From contig NZ_RYZH01000007.1 of assembly GCF_003977685.1 (NCBI RefSeq), positions 1 to 64,000 of the forward strand: 64,000 nt of DNA, in the 5' to 3' direction. The notes beneath the pieces were generated by a model. That model was not told the origin of the DNA, did not search any database, and saw only the letters and a program-made list of their open reading frames with translations. Origin of the DNA: Tautonia sociabilis. GTDB lineage: Bacteria; Planctomycetota; Planctomycetia; Isosphaerales; Isosphaeraceae. The stretch's first letter is position 1. Every line of letters begins with the position of its first letter. Positions 17,244 to 26,187 of the stretch are shown here, in pieces. The translations under genes and the position numbers were made by a program.

Positions 17244-17812
17244 CGGTACGCTCCCAGCGAGACGACCTCGTAACTATCCGGGTGGTCCAGCCCGATCCCC
17301 TGTTGGACGGCGGGGATCGTCGGCAGGTAGTGGCTCACCTGGGAGAGTCGCACGACGTCGGCGCCGTACTTCCGGCCGATGTGCTCGGCGAAGGAGCGAT
17401 GCCAGAGCTCCCGAACCTCCTCCGGGGCCCCCGCCATGTGCTCGGAGAGCATGAAGTGCCGGTGATAGAGCAACCGGGGAACGATCCGACGGTCGGGGAT
17501 CCGCCCCCTGGCGATCACCGAGCCGTCCGCGCGCTCAGCCTGGAACTCGAGCAAAGTGCTGTAGCTCGGTTCGGGAGCGAAGAAGTGATAGCCGTGATTC
17601 AGGTAGAGGAGCTGGAGGTACGGGTGGACGACCTCCCAGGCCGTCACGGCCAGGAAGGAAGAGGGGGCGACCGACGCTGGGGCGATGATGATCGCCGAGA
17701 CGTGCAGCACGAGCCACCCGTTGACCGCCCACCGCGACCATCGCCGCCGAGGGCTCCAGGGAGGACTCCCCGGGTCGGGCATGGGCTCCTCGCGATCGGA
17801 TTCGAACTCCAT
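17228..17812 (-). CDS. Single-pass membrane protein partnered with the HTTM protein
   Basis: A 194-residue protein with one N-terminal membrane helix (WLVLHVSAIIIAPASVAPSS) after a charged head, then a soluble part with YLNHGYHFFAPEPSYSTLLE, RRIVPRLLYHRHFMLSEHM and WHRSFAEHIGRKYGADVV. I do not recognise a named domain, but pairing of such a protein directly before an HTTM gene suggests a two-component membrane complex (inference). The start ATG is supported by AGGGAGA 8 nt upstream; a longer frame extends 55 codons further but is low complexity. The 3' end overlaps the HTTM gene by 16 bp. Confidence 0.7.
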   Translation of the reverse strand: MEFESDREEPMPDPGSPPWSPRRRWSRWAVNGWLVLHVSAIIIAPASVAPSSFLAVTAWEVVHPYLQLLYLNHGYHFFAPEPSYSTLLEFQAERADGSVIARGRIPDRRIVPRLLYHRHFMLSEHMAGAPEEVRELWHRSFAEHIGRKYGADVVRLSQVSHYLPTIPAVQQGIGLDHPDSYEVVSLGAYRCDEF

Positions 17813-18063
17813 TTCGAAGTCTCCCTGATCGATCGAACAGCCGCGTTCGGGCAACGCCCCGATCGGCCGGCGACCGGCCCCTCGGAACCCGAGCCGGTCG
17901 TCGGCCGATCGGGACGGGTATCGAGGGGGCTCCCGAAACGACATATCGGCCGGGACCGACGGTGTCGGACCGGCCAAGTGGCCCGGGAGTCCCGGGCGGA
18001 TCGCAGATCATCCGATCGCAGCCAATCTCCGGCCTGGCCCGATCGGTCCGCTGATGCCGGGAA

Positions 18064-18099
18064 GCCCCGGCCAACCCGATCTCGCGGGCTGGCCGGGGC
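18064..18099 (-). terminator. Long hairpin terminator of the Gly/Ser/His repeat gene
   Basis: A 10-bp perfect stem (GCCCCGGCCA at 18064-18073, TGGCCGGGGC at 18090-18099) continues, after one mismatch, as a 4-bp inner stem around an ATCTCG loop. It starts 16 nt after the stop codon on the minus strand. The tract after it is TTCCC, so the U-run is short. Confidence 0.7.
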
Positions 18100-18114
18100 C
18101 TCTCCCATCACTGA

Positions 18115-18555
18115 TTAGTAGCCGCCGCTGCTGCCGTGCGAGCCGCCGGAGGAGCCGTGCGAGCCGCCAGAGGAGCCGTGCGAGCCGCCAGAGGAGCCGT
18201 GGAAGAGCTTGAAGTGGCCGCCGCCGCTGCTGCCGTGCGAGCCGCCAGAGGAGCCGTGGAAGAGCTTGAAGTGGCCGCCGCCGCTGCTGCCGTGCGAGCC
18301 GCCAGAGGAAGCGTGGAAGAGCTTGAAGTGGCCGCCGCCGCTGCTGCCGTGCGAGCCGCCGGAGGAGCCGTGGAAGAGCTTGAAGTGGCCGCCGCCGCTG
18401 CTGCCGTGCGAGCCGCCGCTGCTGCCGTGCGAGCCGCCGCTGCTGCCGTGCGAGCCGTGGCTGAACAGCCCGGCCCAAGCGGCCTGGGGCAGGCCGAAGG
18501 ACAGAGCACCCATGATGACCGCCGAGAAGGCCGAACGCCGAATCATCGTCAACAT
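18115..18555 (-). CDS. Secreted Gly/Ser/His-rich tandem-repeat protein
   Basis: A 146-residue exported protein: a signal peptide (FSAVIMGALSFGLPQAAWAG) and a mature part made almost only of repeats. The first block is SHGSSGG hexa/heptapeptides, the middle has four 19-residue units of the type GGHFKLFHGSSGGSHGSSG, and the end returns to GSHGSSGG and stops in SGGY. The spaced His residues could bind metal ions, and Gly/Ser linkers suggest an unstructured or beta-solenoid surface polymer (inference). The first ATG has GGAGG 8 nt upstream; the second (MIRRSAF) is too far from it. The hairpin at 18064-18099 ends the gene. No homologue is named. Confidence 0.75.
   Translation of the reverse strand: MLTMIRRSAFSAVIMGALSFGLPQAAWAGLFSHGSHGSSGGSHGSSGGSHGSSGGGHFKLFHGSSGGSHGSSGGGHFKLFHASSGGSHGSSGGGHFKLFHGSSGGSHGSSGGGHFKLFHGSSGGSHGSSGGSHGSSGGSHGSSGGY
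18118..18464 (-). repeat. Tandem coding repeats, 57-bp units flanked by 18-21-bp units
   Basis: Four 57-bp units start at 18199, 18256, 18313 and 18370 with exact spacing; the third differs by a Gly-to-Ala change. Shorter GSHGSS-coding units flank them on both sides. The near identity at DNA level points to recent expansion by slippage or unequal crossover. Opposite-strand open frames across the block are by-products of the repeat. Confidence 0.9.
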
Positions 18556-19079
18556 CCCGAGTTCCTCCCGATGTCGCGAGCCACTGGCCGATCGAGATCG
18601 CATTGGAAACCAACCTCGCAGTCGACCCTCCCGTTGTTCCGCACGACGAATCGGGGCCCCTCCCCGAGCCGAGGGAGGGAGACTCGCGCCGGACGACGGA
18701 ATGCCGACCACTTCCCTCTGACCATCGCCTCGAACCGGCGACGCCGAGAGACCTGATGCGAGGACACTTCGCCCTCGATCGGGGGCGAAGGCCAGGACAC
18801 CTTCGGATAGCGAATCTAGGAAGGCTGGGTGCCCTGCACAGCAACAAGATACTAGGAGGGATGGGCAAGGTCAAACGACCGCCGAGAGAATACGGAAAAA
18901 GGTCCAAGTGCAAGTCAGACAAACGACAGGGGCGCCCGCACAGCCTTCCTGGCCCGAGGAGCCGGAGAGGCTGGTCGATTCGAAGACGATCCTCGAGGAA
19001 ATCGCTCAAGGGTGCGAACGATCTCGAGGCCGGAGGACTGGGTCGGCTTTGTCTGGGAGAGGACGGGAGTCGAGGGGGA
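18556..19079. other. Intergenic region upstream of the repeat-protein gene
   Basis: This 524-bp stretch lies between the repeat-protein start and the thioesterase stop, both on the minus strand. It has no credible gene. It contains a perfect 8-bp inverted repeat CTTCGCCC/GGGCGAAG with an 8-nt loop at 18767-18790, and a relatively AT-rich segment from about 18830 to 18930 (AACAAGATACTAGG, GAATACGGAAAAAGG) that is the most likely place for a promoter. No consensus pair of hexamers was found. Confidence 0.4.
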
Positions 19080-19475
19080 TCAGGCCCGGAAGGGCCTCGC
19101 GAGTTCCTCGGGGATGGGCCGGCTCGATCGGGAGATGGGGTCGATCGTGACCAGCGTCACGACGGCGTCGGCGGCCACCTCGCCGCCGGGCTTGCGGATC
19201 TCCTGCCGCAGGGCGAAGCTGGTGCGGCCGATCCGCTCCGGGCGAGTGACGATCCCGAGCCGCTCCCCCTGCCGGCACTCCTTCCGGAAATTCAAGTTCA
19301 GGTTCACCGTGACCGTCACCGCCCCGAGTTCCAGCAGCCGCTCGTAGGGCAACCCGAGCCGCTCGTACCAGTCCTCCCGGCCCCATTCCAGGTACTCGAC
19401 GTACTTGGCGTTGTTGACGTGGCCGTTGACGTCGATCTCGGTCGGCCGGACGACGATCTCGATCGCGGTCTCCAT
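19080..19475 (-). CDS. Acyl-CoA thioesterase, 4HBT/hotdog family
   Basis: A 131-residue hotdog-fold protein. It has the family pattern IVVRPTEIDVNGHVNNAKYV with the catalytic Asp-Xaa-Asn-Gly-His-Val-Asn-Asn block, followed by EYLEWGREDWYERLGLPY and a beta-strand NLNLNFRKECRQGERL. Enzymes of this type hydrolyse acyl-CoA or 4-hydroxybenzoyl-CoA thioesters in the cytoplasm. Length is normal. It follows the ankyrin gene by 32 bp on the same strand and is probably the last gene of the DUF1592-DUF1552-ankyrin operon; a functional tie to those exported proteins is not evident. Confidence 0.85.
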   Translation of the reverse strand: METAIEIVVRPTEIDVNGHVNNAKYVEYLEWGREDWYERLGLPYERLLELGAVTVTVNLNLNFRKECRQGERLGIVTRPERIGRTSFALRQEIRKPGGEVAADAVVTLVTIDPISRSSRPIPEELARPFRA

Positions 19476-19507
19476 GGGTGCTGCCGCTCTCGTCGGTGAT
19501 GGTCGGG

Positions 19508-21142
19508 TCAGTCCGAGGCTCGCCCCTTGCGCCCGGGAGTCGCTGGGGAGTCCGGGGGAAGGCCGGGAGCCGCCGATCGCTCCCTTGGGAGGGTCCGGGG
19601 CCCCTGATCCTCCGAGCCGGGTCGGGGGGCCGAGGGCGAGGGGGCCTCGGACGGCGAGGGCGACTCCCCCGCTCGGTCTCGCGACTCGGGGACGCTCGAT
19701 CCCGTCGTCGCTCCCGAGGCCAGCAACGCTCGGTGCAACGCGGCGACGGTTTCGGGCGAGGGCTTGAAGTTGCCGGGACGGTGGCCCTCTGCGATCGCCA
19801 GGGGAGTCCAACCGTGAGCGTTCTCTCGGTTCCAGACCGAGGCATCCGCCCCCCGATCGGCGAGCAGATCCACGACTCGGGGAAGGTTCTTGTAGGCGGC
19901 GCCGTGCATCGCGGTTTCGCCGTTGGCGTCGACGGCGTTGATGTCGTTCCCCAGTTCCAGGGCCAGTGCGACAGCCTCCAGGGCCTCCTCCTCGGTCCCC
20001 GCCACCTCGCCGGGGGCGAGGCAACCCAGGCCGGCGGCGGCCATCAGCGGGGTGCTGCCCTGGTCGTTGGGGAGAGTCGGGTCGGCCCCGAGGGCCAGGA
20101 GGGCCTTCATCAGCGGGACGTCGGCCGTCATGGAGGCGAGCAGGAACGGCGTTGCCCCCGGGCGGCCGAGGACGCCGCGCCCGGTTGGCCCGCGATCGAG
20201 TCTCGCGTTCACGTCGGCGCCGTGAGCGACCAGCGCCTCGACCAGTTGCAGGCTGGTCATCGTCCCGGAGCCGATCGGCGCGGGGTTGCCGCTCTCGTCG
20301 TCGCCGAGGTTAGGCTTGCGGACCCAGGAGATCATGTGCAGTGCGGTGACTCCCGATCGCATGTCGTTCGGATCGGCCCCGGCCTCGAGCAGCTCGGCGG
20401 CCAGCTCGAAGTGGCCGTTTTCGACCGCCAACAGCAGCGGAGCATAGCCCCGGGCCGGCGACCGCCGAGATCGGCCGGGCCGCATCGCCTCGTTCACGTC
20501 GGCCCCGGCCTCGAGGAGCCGGCGGACGACCTCCGCCTTCCCCTCCCGGACGGCGAAGAACAGCGGAGTGAAGCCGGAAGCGGCCTCGGCGCGGATGTCG
20601 GCCCCGGCGGCAATGAGCAGGCTGACGGCCTCAGCGTTCCCTTCGGCCGCCGCCCACATCAGGGCGGTCTGGCCGTTCCGCTCCCGGGCATCGACCTCGG
20701 CCCCCCGGGCCAGCAGCGCCGAGATTGGCCCGGGCACCCCGGTTCGGGAGGCGGTCATCAGGGCGGTCTCTCCTCCCGGGAGCGTCGTGTTCGGGTCCGC
20801 CCCGGCTTCGAGCAGGAGTGCGACGAGCGGCCCGTTTCCGTTCGAGCAGGCCAGCGACAGCGGGGAGACGCCGTAACGGTTCTCGGCCGAGGCGTCCGCC
20901 CCCGCTTCGATCAGGAGGCGAGCGGCGGCCAGGTCGTCGTGATAGGAGGCCCAATGCAGGGCGGTCATGCCGTCAACCTGGGCGTCGTTCGCGTCAGCGC
21001 CGCGACCGAGGAGCGTCCGGACGGCGTCCCAGTCCGCCTCCTCGGCGGCGTCGGCGAGGGGGGCCTCATCGGCGATCGCCGCCGTCGCGAGGGGAAGGGC
21101 CGCAAGCAGGAGCCCCCGCGCCGCGATCCGGGTCGGCCTCAT
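19508..21142 (-). CDS. Secreted ankyrin-repeat protein
   Basis: A 544-residue protein with a signal peptide (RGLLLAALPLATAAIADEA) and about a dozen ankyrin repeats, for example GMTALHWASYHDDLAAARLL, NGQTALMWAAAEGNAEAVSL and GWTPLAIAEGH. The last 90 residues are Pro/Ser-rich and probably disordered. Ankyrin repeats bind other proteins; in this place the partners may be the adjacent DUF1592 and DUF1552 products. The start is the second ATG of the frame, because GAGGAG sits 9 nt before it and directly abuts the first. It begins 20 bp after the DUF1552 stop, consistent with one operon. Confidence 0.85.
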   Translation of the reverse strand: MRPTRIAARGLLLAALPLATAAIADEAPLADAAEEADWDAVRTLLGRGADANDAQVDGMTALHWASYHDDLAAARLLIEAGADASAENRYGVSPLSLACSNGNGPLVALLLEAGADPNTTLPGGETALMTASRTGVPGPISALLARGAEVDARERNGQTALMWAAAEGNAEAVSLLIAAGADIRAEAASGFTPLFFAVREGKAEVVRRLLEAGADVNEAMRPGRSRRSPARGYAPLLLAVENGHFELAAELLEAGADPNDMRSGVTALHMISWVRKPNLGDDESGNPAPIGSGTMTSLQLVEALVAHGADVNARLDRGPTGRGVLGRPGATPFLLASMTADVPLMKALLALGADPTLPNDQGSTPLMAAAGLGCLAPGEVAGTEEEALEAVALALELGNDINAVDANGETAMHGAAYKNLPRVVDLLADRGADASVWNRENAHGWTPLAIAEGHRPGNFKPSPETVAALHRALLASGATTGSSVPESRDRAGESPSPSEAPSPSAPRPGSEDQGPRTLPRERSAAPGLPPDSPATPGRKGRASD

Positions 21143-21162
21143 CGCGGTCATCTCCTCGTCAG

Positions 21163-22512
21163 TCAGAGGGAGAGCGGTTCGAACAGGGCGTCGATCGTCC
21201 CGTCGCTGTCGGCGAACGAGTCGAGGTGGACGCCGACCTTGTCGAGCAGCGTCAGATGGAGGTTGGCCAGCGGGGTCGGCTCGGCGAAGCGGATGTGCCG
21301 GCCTCCCCTCATGTTGCCGGCCGCTCCCCCGGCGACGAGGATCGGCAGGTTGGTGTGATCGTGCAGGTTCGGGTTCCCCATGCCGCTGCCGTAGAGGTAC
21401 AGGCAGTGGTCCAGCAGCGAGCTGTCCCCCTCCGGAGTCGCCTGCAGCTTGCCGAGGAACTCGGCGAAGAGGGAGACGTGGAACTGGTTGATCTTCGCCA
21501 TCTTGGCGATCTTGTCCGGATCGTTGCCGTGGTGGGTGAGCGGGTGGTGCGGCTCGGAGACGCCGATCTCGGGGTAGGTGCGGTTGCTCGTCTCCCGGGC
21601 GAGCTGGAAGGTGATGATCCGGGTGACGTCGCCGCGAAGGGCCAGCACCTGGAGGTCGAACATCAGGCGGGCGTGCTCGGCGTAGGAGCTCGGCACGCCG
21701 ACGGGCCGGTCGAGATCCGGCAGCGGGTCGTCCTTCGAGGAGAGCTCGGCCTGCTGGATGCGGCGCTCGACTTCCCGGACGCTCTCCAGGTACTCGTCCA
21801 CCCGCTGGCGGTCGGCCGGGCCAAGCTGGGACTGGAGCCGGGCGATCTCCTCGGTGACGGCGTCGAGCAGGCTCGCCCGTCTCCTGAGGGCGGCCCGGCG
21901 GTCGGCCGCGCTGCCCCCCTCGCCGAAAAGGCGCTCAAAGACGATCCGGGGGTGGGCCTCCGACGGGAGGGGAGTGGTCGGCGACGACCAGGAGAGATTG
22001 TTCTGATAGACGCACGCATATCCATTATCGCACTGGCCGACGGTGGCCAGCAGGTCCATCGACAGCTCCAACGACGGCAGCCTCGTCTCCCGGCCGATCT
22101 GGCGGGCGGCGATCTGATCGACGGTGGTGCCCAGGTAGTAATCGGTGCTCTCGGTCCGCTTGGCTCGGGCGGCGCTGAGGAACGAGGCGTTCGAGGTCGC
22201 GTGCGTGCCCGGGTAGGCGTTCTTCAGCTCCAGGTTCGTGATCACCGTCACGTGCCGGCGCACCGGCCCGAGCGAACGGAGGATCGGCGACAGCTCGTCG
22301 AGCGACTCCGGGCCGGGGGGCGTCCAGCGGCCGATGTCGCAGCCCATCGGCATGTAAACGAACCCGAGCCGGCGGAGCCGAGCCGGAGACGCCGGGGAGG
22401 CGGCCTGGGCGGTCAGGGCGGGGACCATCGCGTCCAGCAGCGGCAATGCCAGCGACGTGCCCAGGCCCCGGAGGAACGTCCGGCGCGGCAGGGCCTTCTT
22501 CGATCCAATCAT
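21163..22512 (-). CDS. DUF1552 protein, Tat-exported
   Basis: A 449-residue DUF1552 family protein. The N-terminus carries a twin-arginine-like leader (LPRRTFLRGLGTSLALPLLD) followed by RLGFVYMPMGCDIGRWTPPG, and the body has TGTH-like and SMDLLATVGQCDNGYACVYQ segments and a C-terminal LYLYGSGMGNPNLHDHTNLP block. DUF1552 proteins occur next to DUF1592 cytochromes in planctomycetes; the biochemical role is not known. Its ATG overlaps the DUF1592 stop (ATGA at 22509-22512), so the two are coupled. Confidence 0.9.
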   Translation of the reverse strand: MIGSKKALPRRTFLRGLGTSLALPLLDAMVPALTAQAASPASPARLRRLGFVYMPMGCDIGRWTPPGPESLDELSPILRSLGPVRRHVTVITNLELKNAYPGTHATSNASFLSAARAKRTESTDYYLGTTVDQIAARQIGRETRLPSLELSMDLLATVGQCDNGYACVYQNNLSWSSPTTPLPSEAHPRIVFERLFGEGGSAADRRAALRRRASLLDAVTEEIARLQSQLGPADRQRVDEYLESVREVERRIQQAELSSKDDPLPDLDRPVGVPSSYAEHARLMFDLQVLALRGDVTRIITFQLARETSNRTYPEIGVSEPHHPLTHHGNDPDKIAKMAKINQFHVSLFAEFLGKLQATPEGDSSLLDHCLYLYGSGMGNPNLHDHTNLPILVAGGAAGNMRGGRHIRFAEPTPLANLHLTLLDKVGVHLDSFADSDGTIDALFEPLSL

Positions 22513-24893
22513 TCGGCTCTCCTCATCCGGAACGGGGTGCTGGCGACGATTCCCTCGATCAAGCTCGAGACGCGGTACCCCTCCCGCTCGGCCCCCCGGA
22601 CGATGGCCCGCACGGCCGGCGCGTCGGCCGGCTCCACGCCGCGTCCCAGGGCGAAGGTCAGGAGCTTCTCGGTCAGGGTGGTGACGAACAGCTCGGGGCG
22701 ACGCAGCAGGGCCTCCTCCAGACCGTCGACCCCCTGGAACTCGCTACCGTCGGGCAGGCCTCCGGTCGCGTCGACGGGACGGCCCTCCTCCAGCGCCCGC
22801 CATCGGCCGACGGCGTCGAAGTGCTCCAGCGCGAATCCCGGCGGATCGATCAGGTTGTGGCAACTCGAGCAGGCGTCGTTGGCCCGGTGCTGGGCCAGAC
22901 GTTCTCGCACCGAGAGGCCAGCCGAGACGGTGCTCTCCTCCAGCGCCGGCACGTCCGGAGGAGGAGGCGGGGGAGGCGTGCCGAGGATGTTCTCCAGGAT
23001 CCACTTGCCTCGGAGGACCGGAGAGGTGCGCGTCGCATAGGAGGTCACCGTGAGGATACTTCCCTGGCGGAGCAGGCCGCCGCGATGGCTCTCCTCGTCC
23101 AGTTCGACCCGGCGGAACCGGGAGCCGTAGACGTGAGGAATGCCGTAGTGCTTCGCCAGCCGCTCGTTCAGGTAGGTGTGATCCGAGTCGATCAGGTCGA
23201 GCACGCCGCGGTCCTCTCGGAGGATCTCCTCGAAGAGCAGCTCCGTCTCGCGCCGGAACGCCTGGCGAAGGTTGTCGTCGAAGTCGGGGAAGAGGCGGAG
23301 GTCGGGGGTGATCGCCTCCAGGTTGCGTAGGTGGAGCCACTGGGAGGCGAAGTTCGTCACCAGGCTTCGCGACCGCTCGTCGGCCAGCAGGCGGCGGGTC
23401 TGGGCCCGCAGTACCTCCGGACGGCCCAGCTCGCCTCGCTCGGCCAGGTCGAGCAGTTCGTCGTCGGGAATGCTGCTCCAGAGGAAGAACGAGAGGCGGG
23501 AGGCGAGCTGCTCGTCGGGGAGCCAGTACGCGGCCCCCGGCGCGATCCCCTCCGGGTCCGGTTCGATCTTGAAGAGGAAATGGGGGCTCACCAGCACCGC
23601 GCTGAGGGCCAGCTCGATCCCTGAGTCGAACGTCCCCTCGTCCCGTCCCGATCGGAAGAGTGCCATCGGGGTCCGGAGGTCGTCCTCGGTGATCGGTCGG
23701 CGATACGCCCGCCGCATCAGCGAGGCGAGGATCTCTCGGGCGCTCGCCTCCTCGTCGGCCGGGCTAGTCGGCTCTCGGACGAAGATGCGGGCGCGACCGG
23801 GAGCATCGCCGGGCGCCTCGGAGTCATACGGCCCCGTGATCGACACCTGAAAGATCGCGGGAGAGAGCCGGGGGTTCCGGTGCATGTTGTAATGGGCCTG
23901 GTACGGCTGCCGCTTGGTCTCCAGCAGCGACGACGAGTTCTTCAGGAACGTCACCCCGACCTCGTGCGATCCGGCCGGGACGAGGACCCGGGCCGCCAGG
24001 TGCGCATCGACGGTCTGGTGCTCGGTCTCCGATTCCGGGGGGCTCACAAGGAATCGGGCCTTCTCGTCGCGGTCGATCAGGACCACCAGCTCGTGGGGCT
24101 CGTGCAGGCCCTCGACATGCTCGTTGCGGTCCCGGGTCAGGCGGATGCGGAACTCGTAGTCGCCCGTTCGGGGGAAGGTGTAGGAGATCAGGGCTCCTCC
24201 TCGAGTCCCGAGAGGAAGGCCCTCGACGTGCCCCTCCTGCGTCAGGTCGGGAGGGAGCCGGAAGGTCTCGCCGCCGGGGGATCGGCGGGGGGTGCCCAAG
24301 GCCAACCGACTGATCTCCTGGGCCGCGGTGAGGTAGCGGTCCAAAAGCGTCGGCGACAGGCCGCCCACCGTCACGTTGTCGAAGCCGAGGGCGGCCTCGT
24401 CCTTGGGCAGCAGGGAGGAGGCGTCGATCTCGACCCCCAGCAGATCTCGGATCGCGTTCTGATATTCGGTCCGGTTGAGCCGCCGGAAGGTGTCCGTCCG
24501 GCCCGGGTCGGGCTGCTCGGCGGCCCGGCGATCGAGCCTCCTGGTCAGCAGGGAGACGATCTCATGATTCGATCGGGCCGACGGGCCGACCTCTTCCGCT
24601 GGCGGCATCTGCCCCGCGACGAGCTTGCGGACGACCTTCTCCCACGCGTCCGGATGGCGCTCGACCGGCTCCCGGCCGAGCTCATCCAGCGCCAGGCCGG
24701 CCATCCGGTCCTCGAGGTTGTGGCAGGCGATGCACCACAGGTCCACGAACCGGGAGAGCTTCGCCCGATCGTCCGGCTCCCGAGCCGTCGTCGGCGGGGC
24801 GTCCTCCGTCCGGTCGTCGTCCGGGGGGCCGATGCCGACGACCAGCGGCAGGATCGAGGCCCCGACGAGGGCGAGCAGTCGCCGGCGATTCAT
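22509..24893 (-). CDS. DUF1592/DUF1588 planctomycete cytochrome-domain protein
   Basis: A 794-residue exported protein with the domain order typical of planctomycetes: an N-terminal cytochrome-like segment with a haem site (LWCIACHNLEDRMAGL), DUF1587 (TFRRLNRTEYQNAIRDLLG), a carbohydrate-binding-like beta domain, then DUF1592 (SRLSFFLWSSIPDDELLDLA), DUF1588 (HRGGLLRQGSILTVTSYATR) and DUF1585. A second CxxCH (CSSCHNLIDPPGFALEHFDA) lies near the end. The start is the ATG preceded by GGAG at 9 nt, not the TTG seven codons upstream. A TACAAT box at 24995-25000 is a possible -10 site without a good -35. The gene leads the operon with DUF1552 and the ankyrin gene. Substrates are unknown; polysaccharide or redox chemistry has been proposed for the family. 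Confidence 0.9.
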   Translation of the reverse strand: MNRRRLLALVGASILPLVVGIGPPDDDRTEDAPPTTAREPDDRAKLSRFVDLWCIACHNLEDRMAGLALDELGREPVERHPDAWEKVVRKLVAGQMPPAEEVGPSARSNHEIVSLLTRRLDRRAAEQPDPGRTDTFRRLNRTEYQNAIRDLLGVEIDASSLLPKDEAALGFDNVTVGGLSPTLLDRYLTAAQEISRLALGTPRRSPGGETFRLPPDLTQEGHVEGLPLGTRGGALISYTFPRTGDYEFRIRLTRDRNEHVEGLHEPHELVVLIDRDEKARFLVSPPESETEHQTVDAHLAARVLVPAGSHEVGVTFLKNSSSLLETKRQPYQAHYNMHRNPRLSPAIFQVSITGPYDSEAPGDAPGRARIFVREPTSPADEEASAREILASLMRRAYRRPITEDDLRTPMALFRSGRDEGTFDSGIELALSAVLVSPHFLFKIEPDPEGIAPGAAYWLPDEQLASRLSFFLWSSIPDDELLDLAERGELGRPEVLRAQTRRLLADERSRSLVTNFASQWLHLRNLEAITPDLRLFPDFDDNLRQAFRRETELLFEEILREDRGVLDLIDSDHTYLNERLAKHYGIPHVYGSRFRRVELDEESHRGGLLRQGSILTVTSYATRTSPVLRGKWILENILGTPPPPPPPDVPALEESTVSAGLSVRERLAQHRANDACSSCHNLIDPPGFALEHFDAVGRWRALEEGRPVDATGGLPDGSEFQGVDGLEEALLRRPELFVTTLTEKLLTFALGRGVEPADAPAVRAIVRGAEREGYRVSSLIEGIVASTPFRMRRAE

Positions 24894-25134
24894 GGGAACG
24901 CGCTCCGGCTTCAACGATCCGAGGGGGGCGGCGACAGCGGCTCGCCGCGATCGAACGCCGCCGGCCCCGGGCGGCGTGCGTTCCAGTTGTTCCCATTGTA
25001 ATCCCCCGTCGCCAGGAGATCACCGCAATCCCGGGAGCGGACACCCTCGATCGGCCAAGCCTCCCCGAGCCTGGGCATCGAGAGATCGGTGGATGACTCG
25101 TCGGGTTTCGTGACGATTCGAGCCGGAACTCCAA

Positions 25135-26187
25135 TCAGGCTCCTAGTCCGGGCAGCCATCGGAGCGCGTTCTCCCGGAAGATCTTCCGCAGGACCGGATC
25201 GGGGAGGCCCAGCCCTCGGGTCGGGCGGCCCTCGTACTCCATCGGCGAGTCGCTGGAGAAGAACTCCCAGTCGAGGTCGTGCCGCCCGGCGATCGAGCGG
25301 GAGGCATCGGCTTCCGAGCCTCCTCGATAGGAGAAATCGGTGGCATAAAGAATCCGATCCTGGTATCGCGTCAGGAAGGCGATCACCCGATCGCGATCAT
25401 CCCGGGCGAGGTAGCGCACCCGGGCGGCGGTGTCGACCGCCAGGTTCGGATAGGAGTCGAGCCGGGCGGCCAGCCGATCCAGGTCATCCTCGTCGCTCCC
25501 CAGGTGGCAGCCAACGACGCGAAGGTCCGGGTATCTCGCCAGCACGCGGTCCCTCGCCGAGAGGATCTCCTCCTTCGGCGGTGCCCCCTCCTTGCCAAGC
25601 ATGTGCCACTGTGGATTCCTCGAGTAGTAGGAGTACTCCGGGTTCTCCTCGTTGAGTGGAAGCCAGGCGCCGTCGGGCTCGGCGAGGTGGGCGATGAGCG
25701 TCTTCCCGGCATCCCGGATCGCCTCGTAGATCGGCAGCAATCTCGGGTCGTCGGGCAACAGGTAGGAGCCGGAGGCGGATCGGATCGCCATGCCGATCGT
25801 CTTCCAGATCTTCACACCGATCGCGCCCTGCTCGAACGTCTCCCGGAGGAGGTCGATCGTACTCGCGACGAACTCCGGCTCCTCGAAGCGCCGAGCGTCG
25901 AAGGTGGACGCCCAGGAGAGCGAGCCTTCGCTCCGGGTCGCGACCGCTCTGGTCGCCTCCAGCTTCGCATCGAGGTCGAACGGCTCGTCGCCGACGGCCG
26001 GGCAGACGACGATGTCCAGGCCCTTCCAGCCCGACTCTCCCAGCGCGGCGACCAGCGCCGGGGCCTCCTGATGGATGTGCACGTGCGTGTCGATCCGGAC
26101 GAAGTCGGCCCCCTCGGCCGCCCGGGTCGAGGCCGGGAGCAGGACCGATGCGGGAACGAGTCGGAACAGGTCTCTTCGGCTGAGCAT
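25135..26187 (-). CDS. Exported amidohydrolase-2 family protein
   Basis: A 350-residue TIM-barrel metallohydrolase. It starts with a Tat-like leader (MLSRRDLFRLVPASVLLPAS) and then has the metal-binding HxH in RIDTHVHIHQEAP, a His in KTLIAHLAEPDG, VVGCHLGSDED and a late Asp in ILYATDFSYRGG, all as in the amidohydrolase 2 family (ACMSD-like). The likely reaction is hydrolysis or decarboxylation of a small carboxylate outside the cytoplasm; the substrate is unknown. AGGGAGG sits 8 nt before the ATG. It lies between the DUF1592 operon and rpoC, with separate control likely. Confidence 0.82.
   Translation of the reverse strand: MLSRRDLFRLVPASVLLPASTRAAEGADFVRIDTHVHIHQEAPALVAALGESGWKGLDIVVCPAVGDEPFDLDAKLEATRAVATRSEGSLSWASTFDARRFEEPEFVASTIDLLRETFEQGAIGVKIWKTIGMAIRSASGSYLLPDDPRLLPIYEAIRDAGKTLIAHLAEPDGAWLPLNEENPEYSYYSRNPQWHMLGKEGAPPKEEILSARDRVLARYPDLRVVGCHLGSDEDDLDRLAARLDSYPNLAVDTAARVRYLARDDRDRVIAFLTRYQDRILYATDFSYRGGSEADASRSIAGRHDLDWEFFSSDSPMEYEGRPTRGLGLPDPVLRKIFRENALRWLPGLGA

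Noticed and set aside
18199..18426. Regular 57-bp repeats considered as CRISPR
   Set aside because: The units are contiguous and coding, with no unique spacers, and no cas gene is near.
18108..18756. Several overlapping open frames across the Gly/Ser/His repeat gene
   Set aside because: A repeat with a length divisible by 3 and no stops opens all frames; only the minus-strand frame has a signal peptide and ribosome site.
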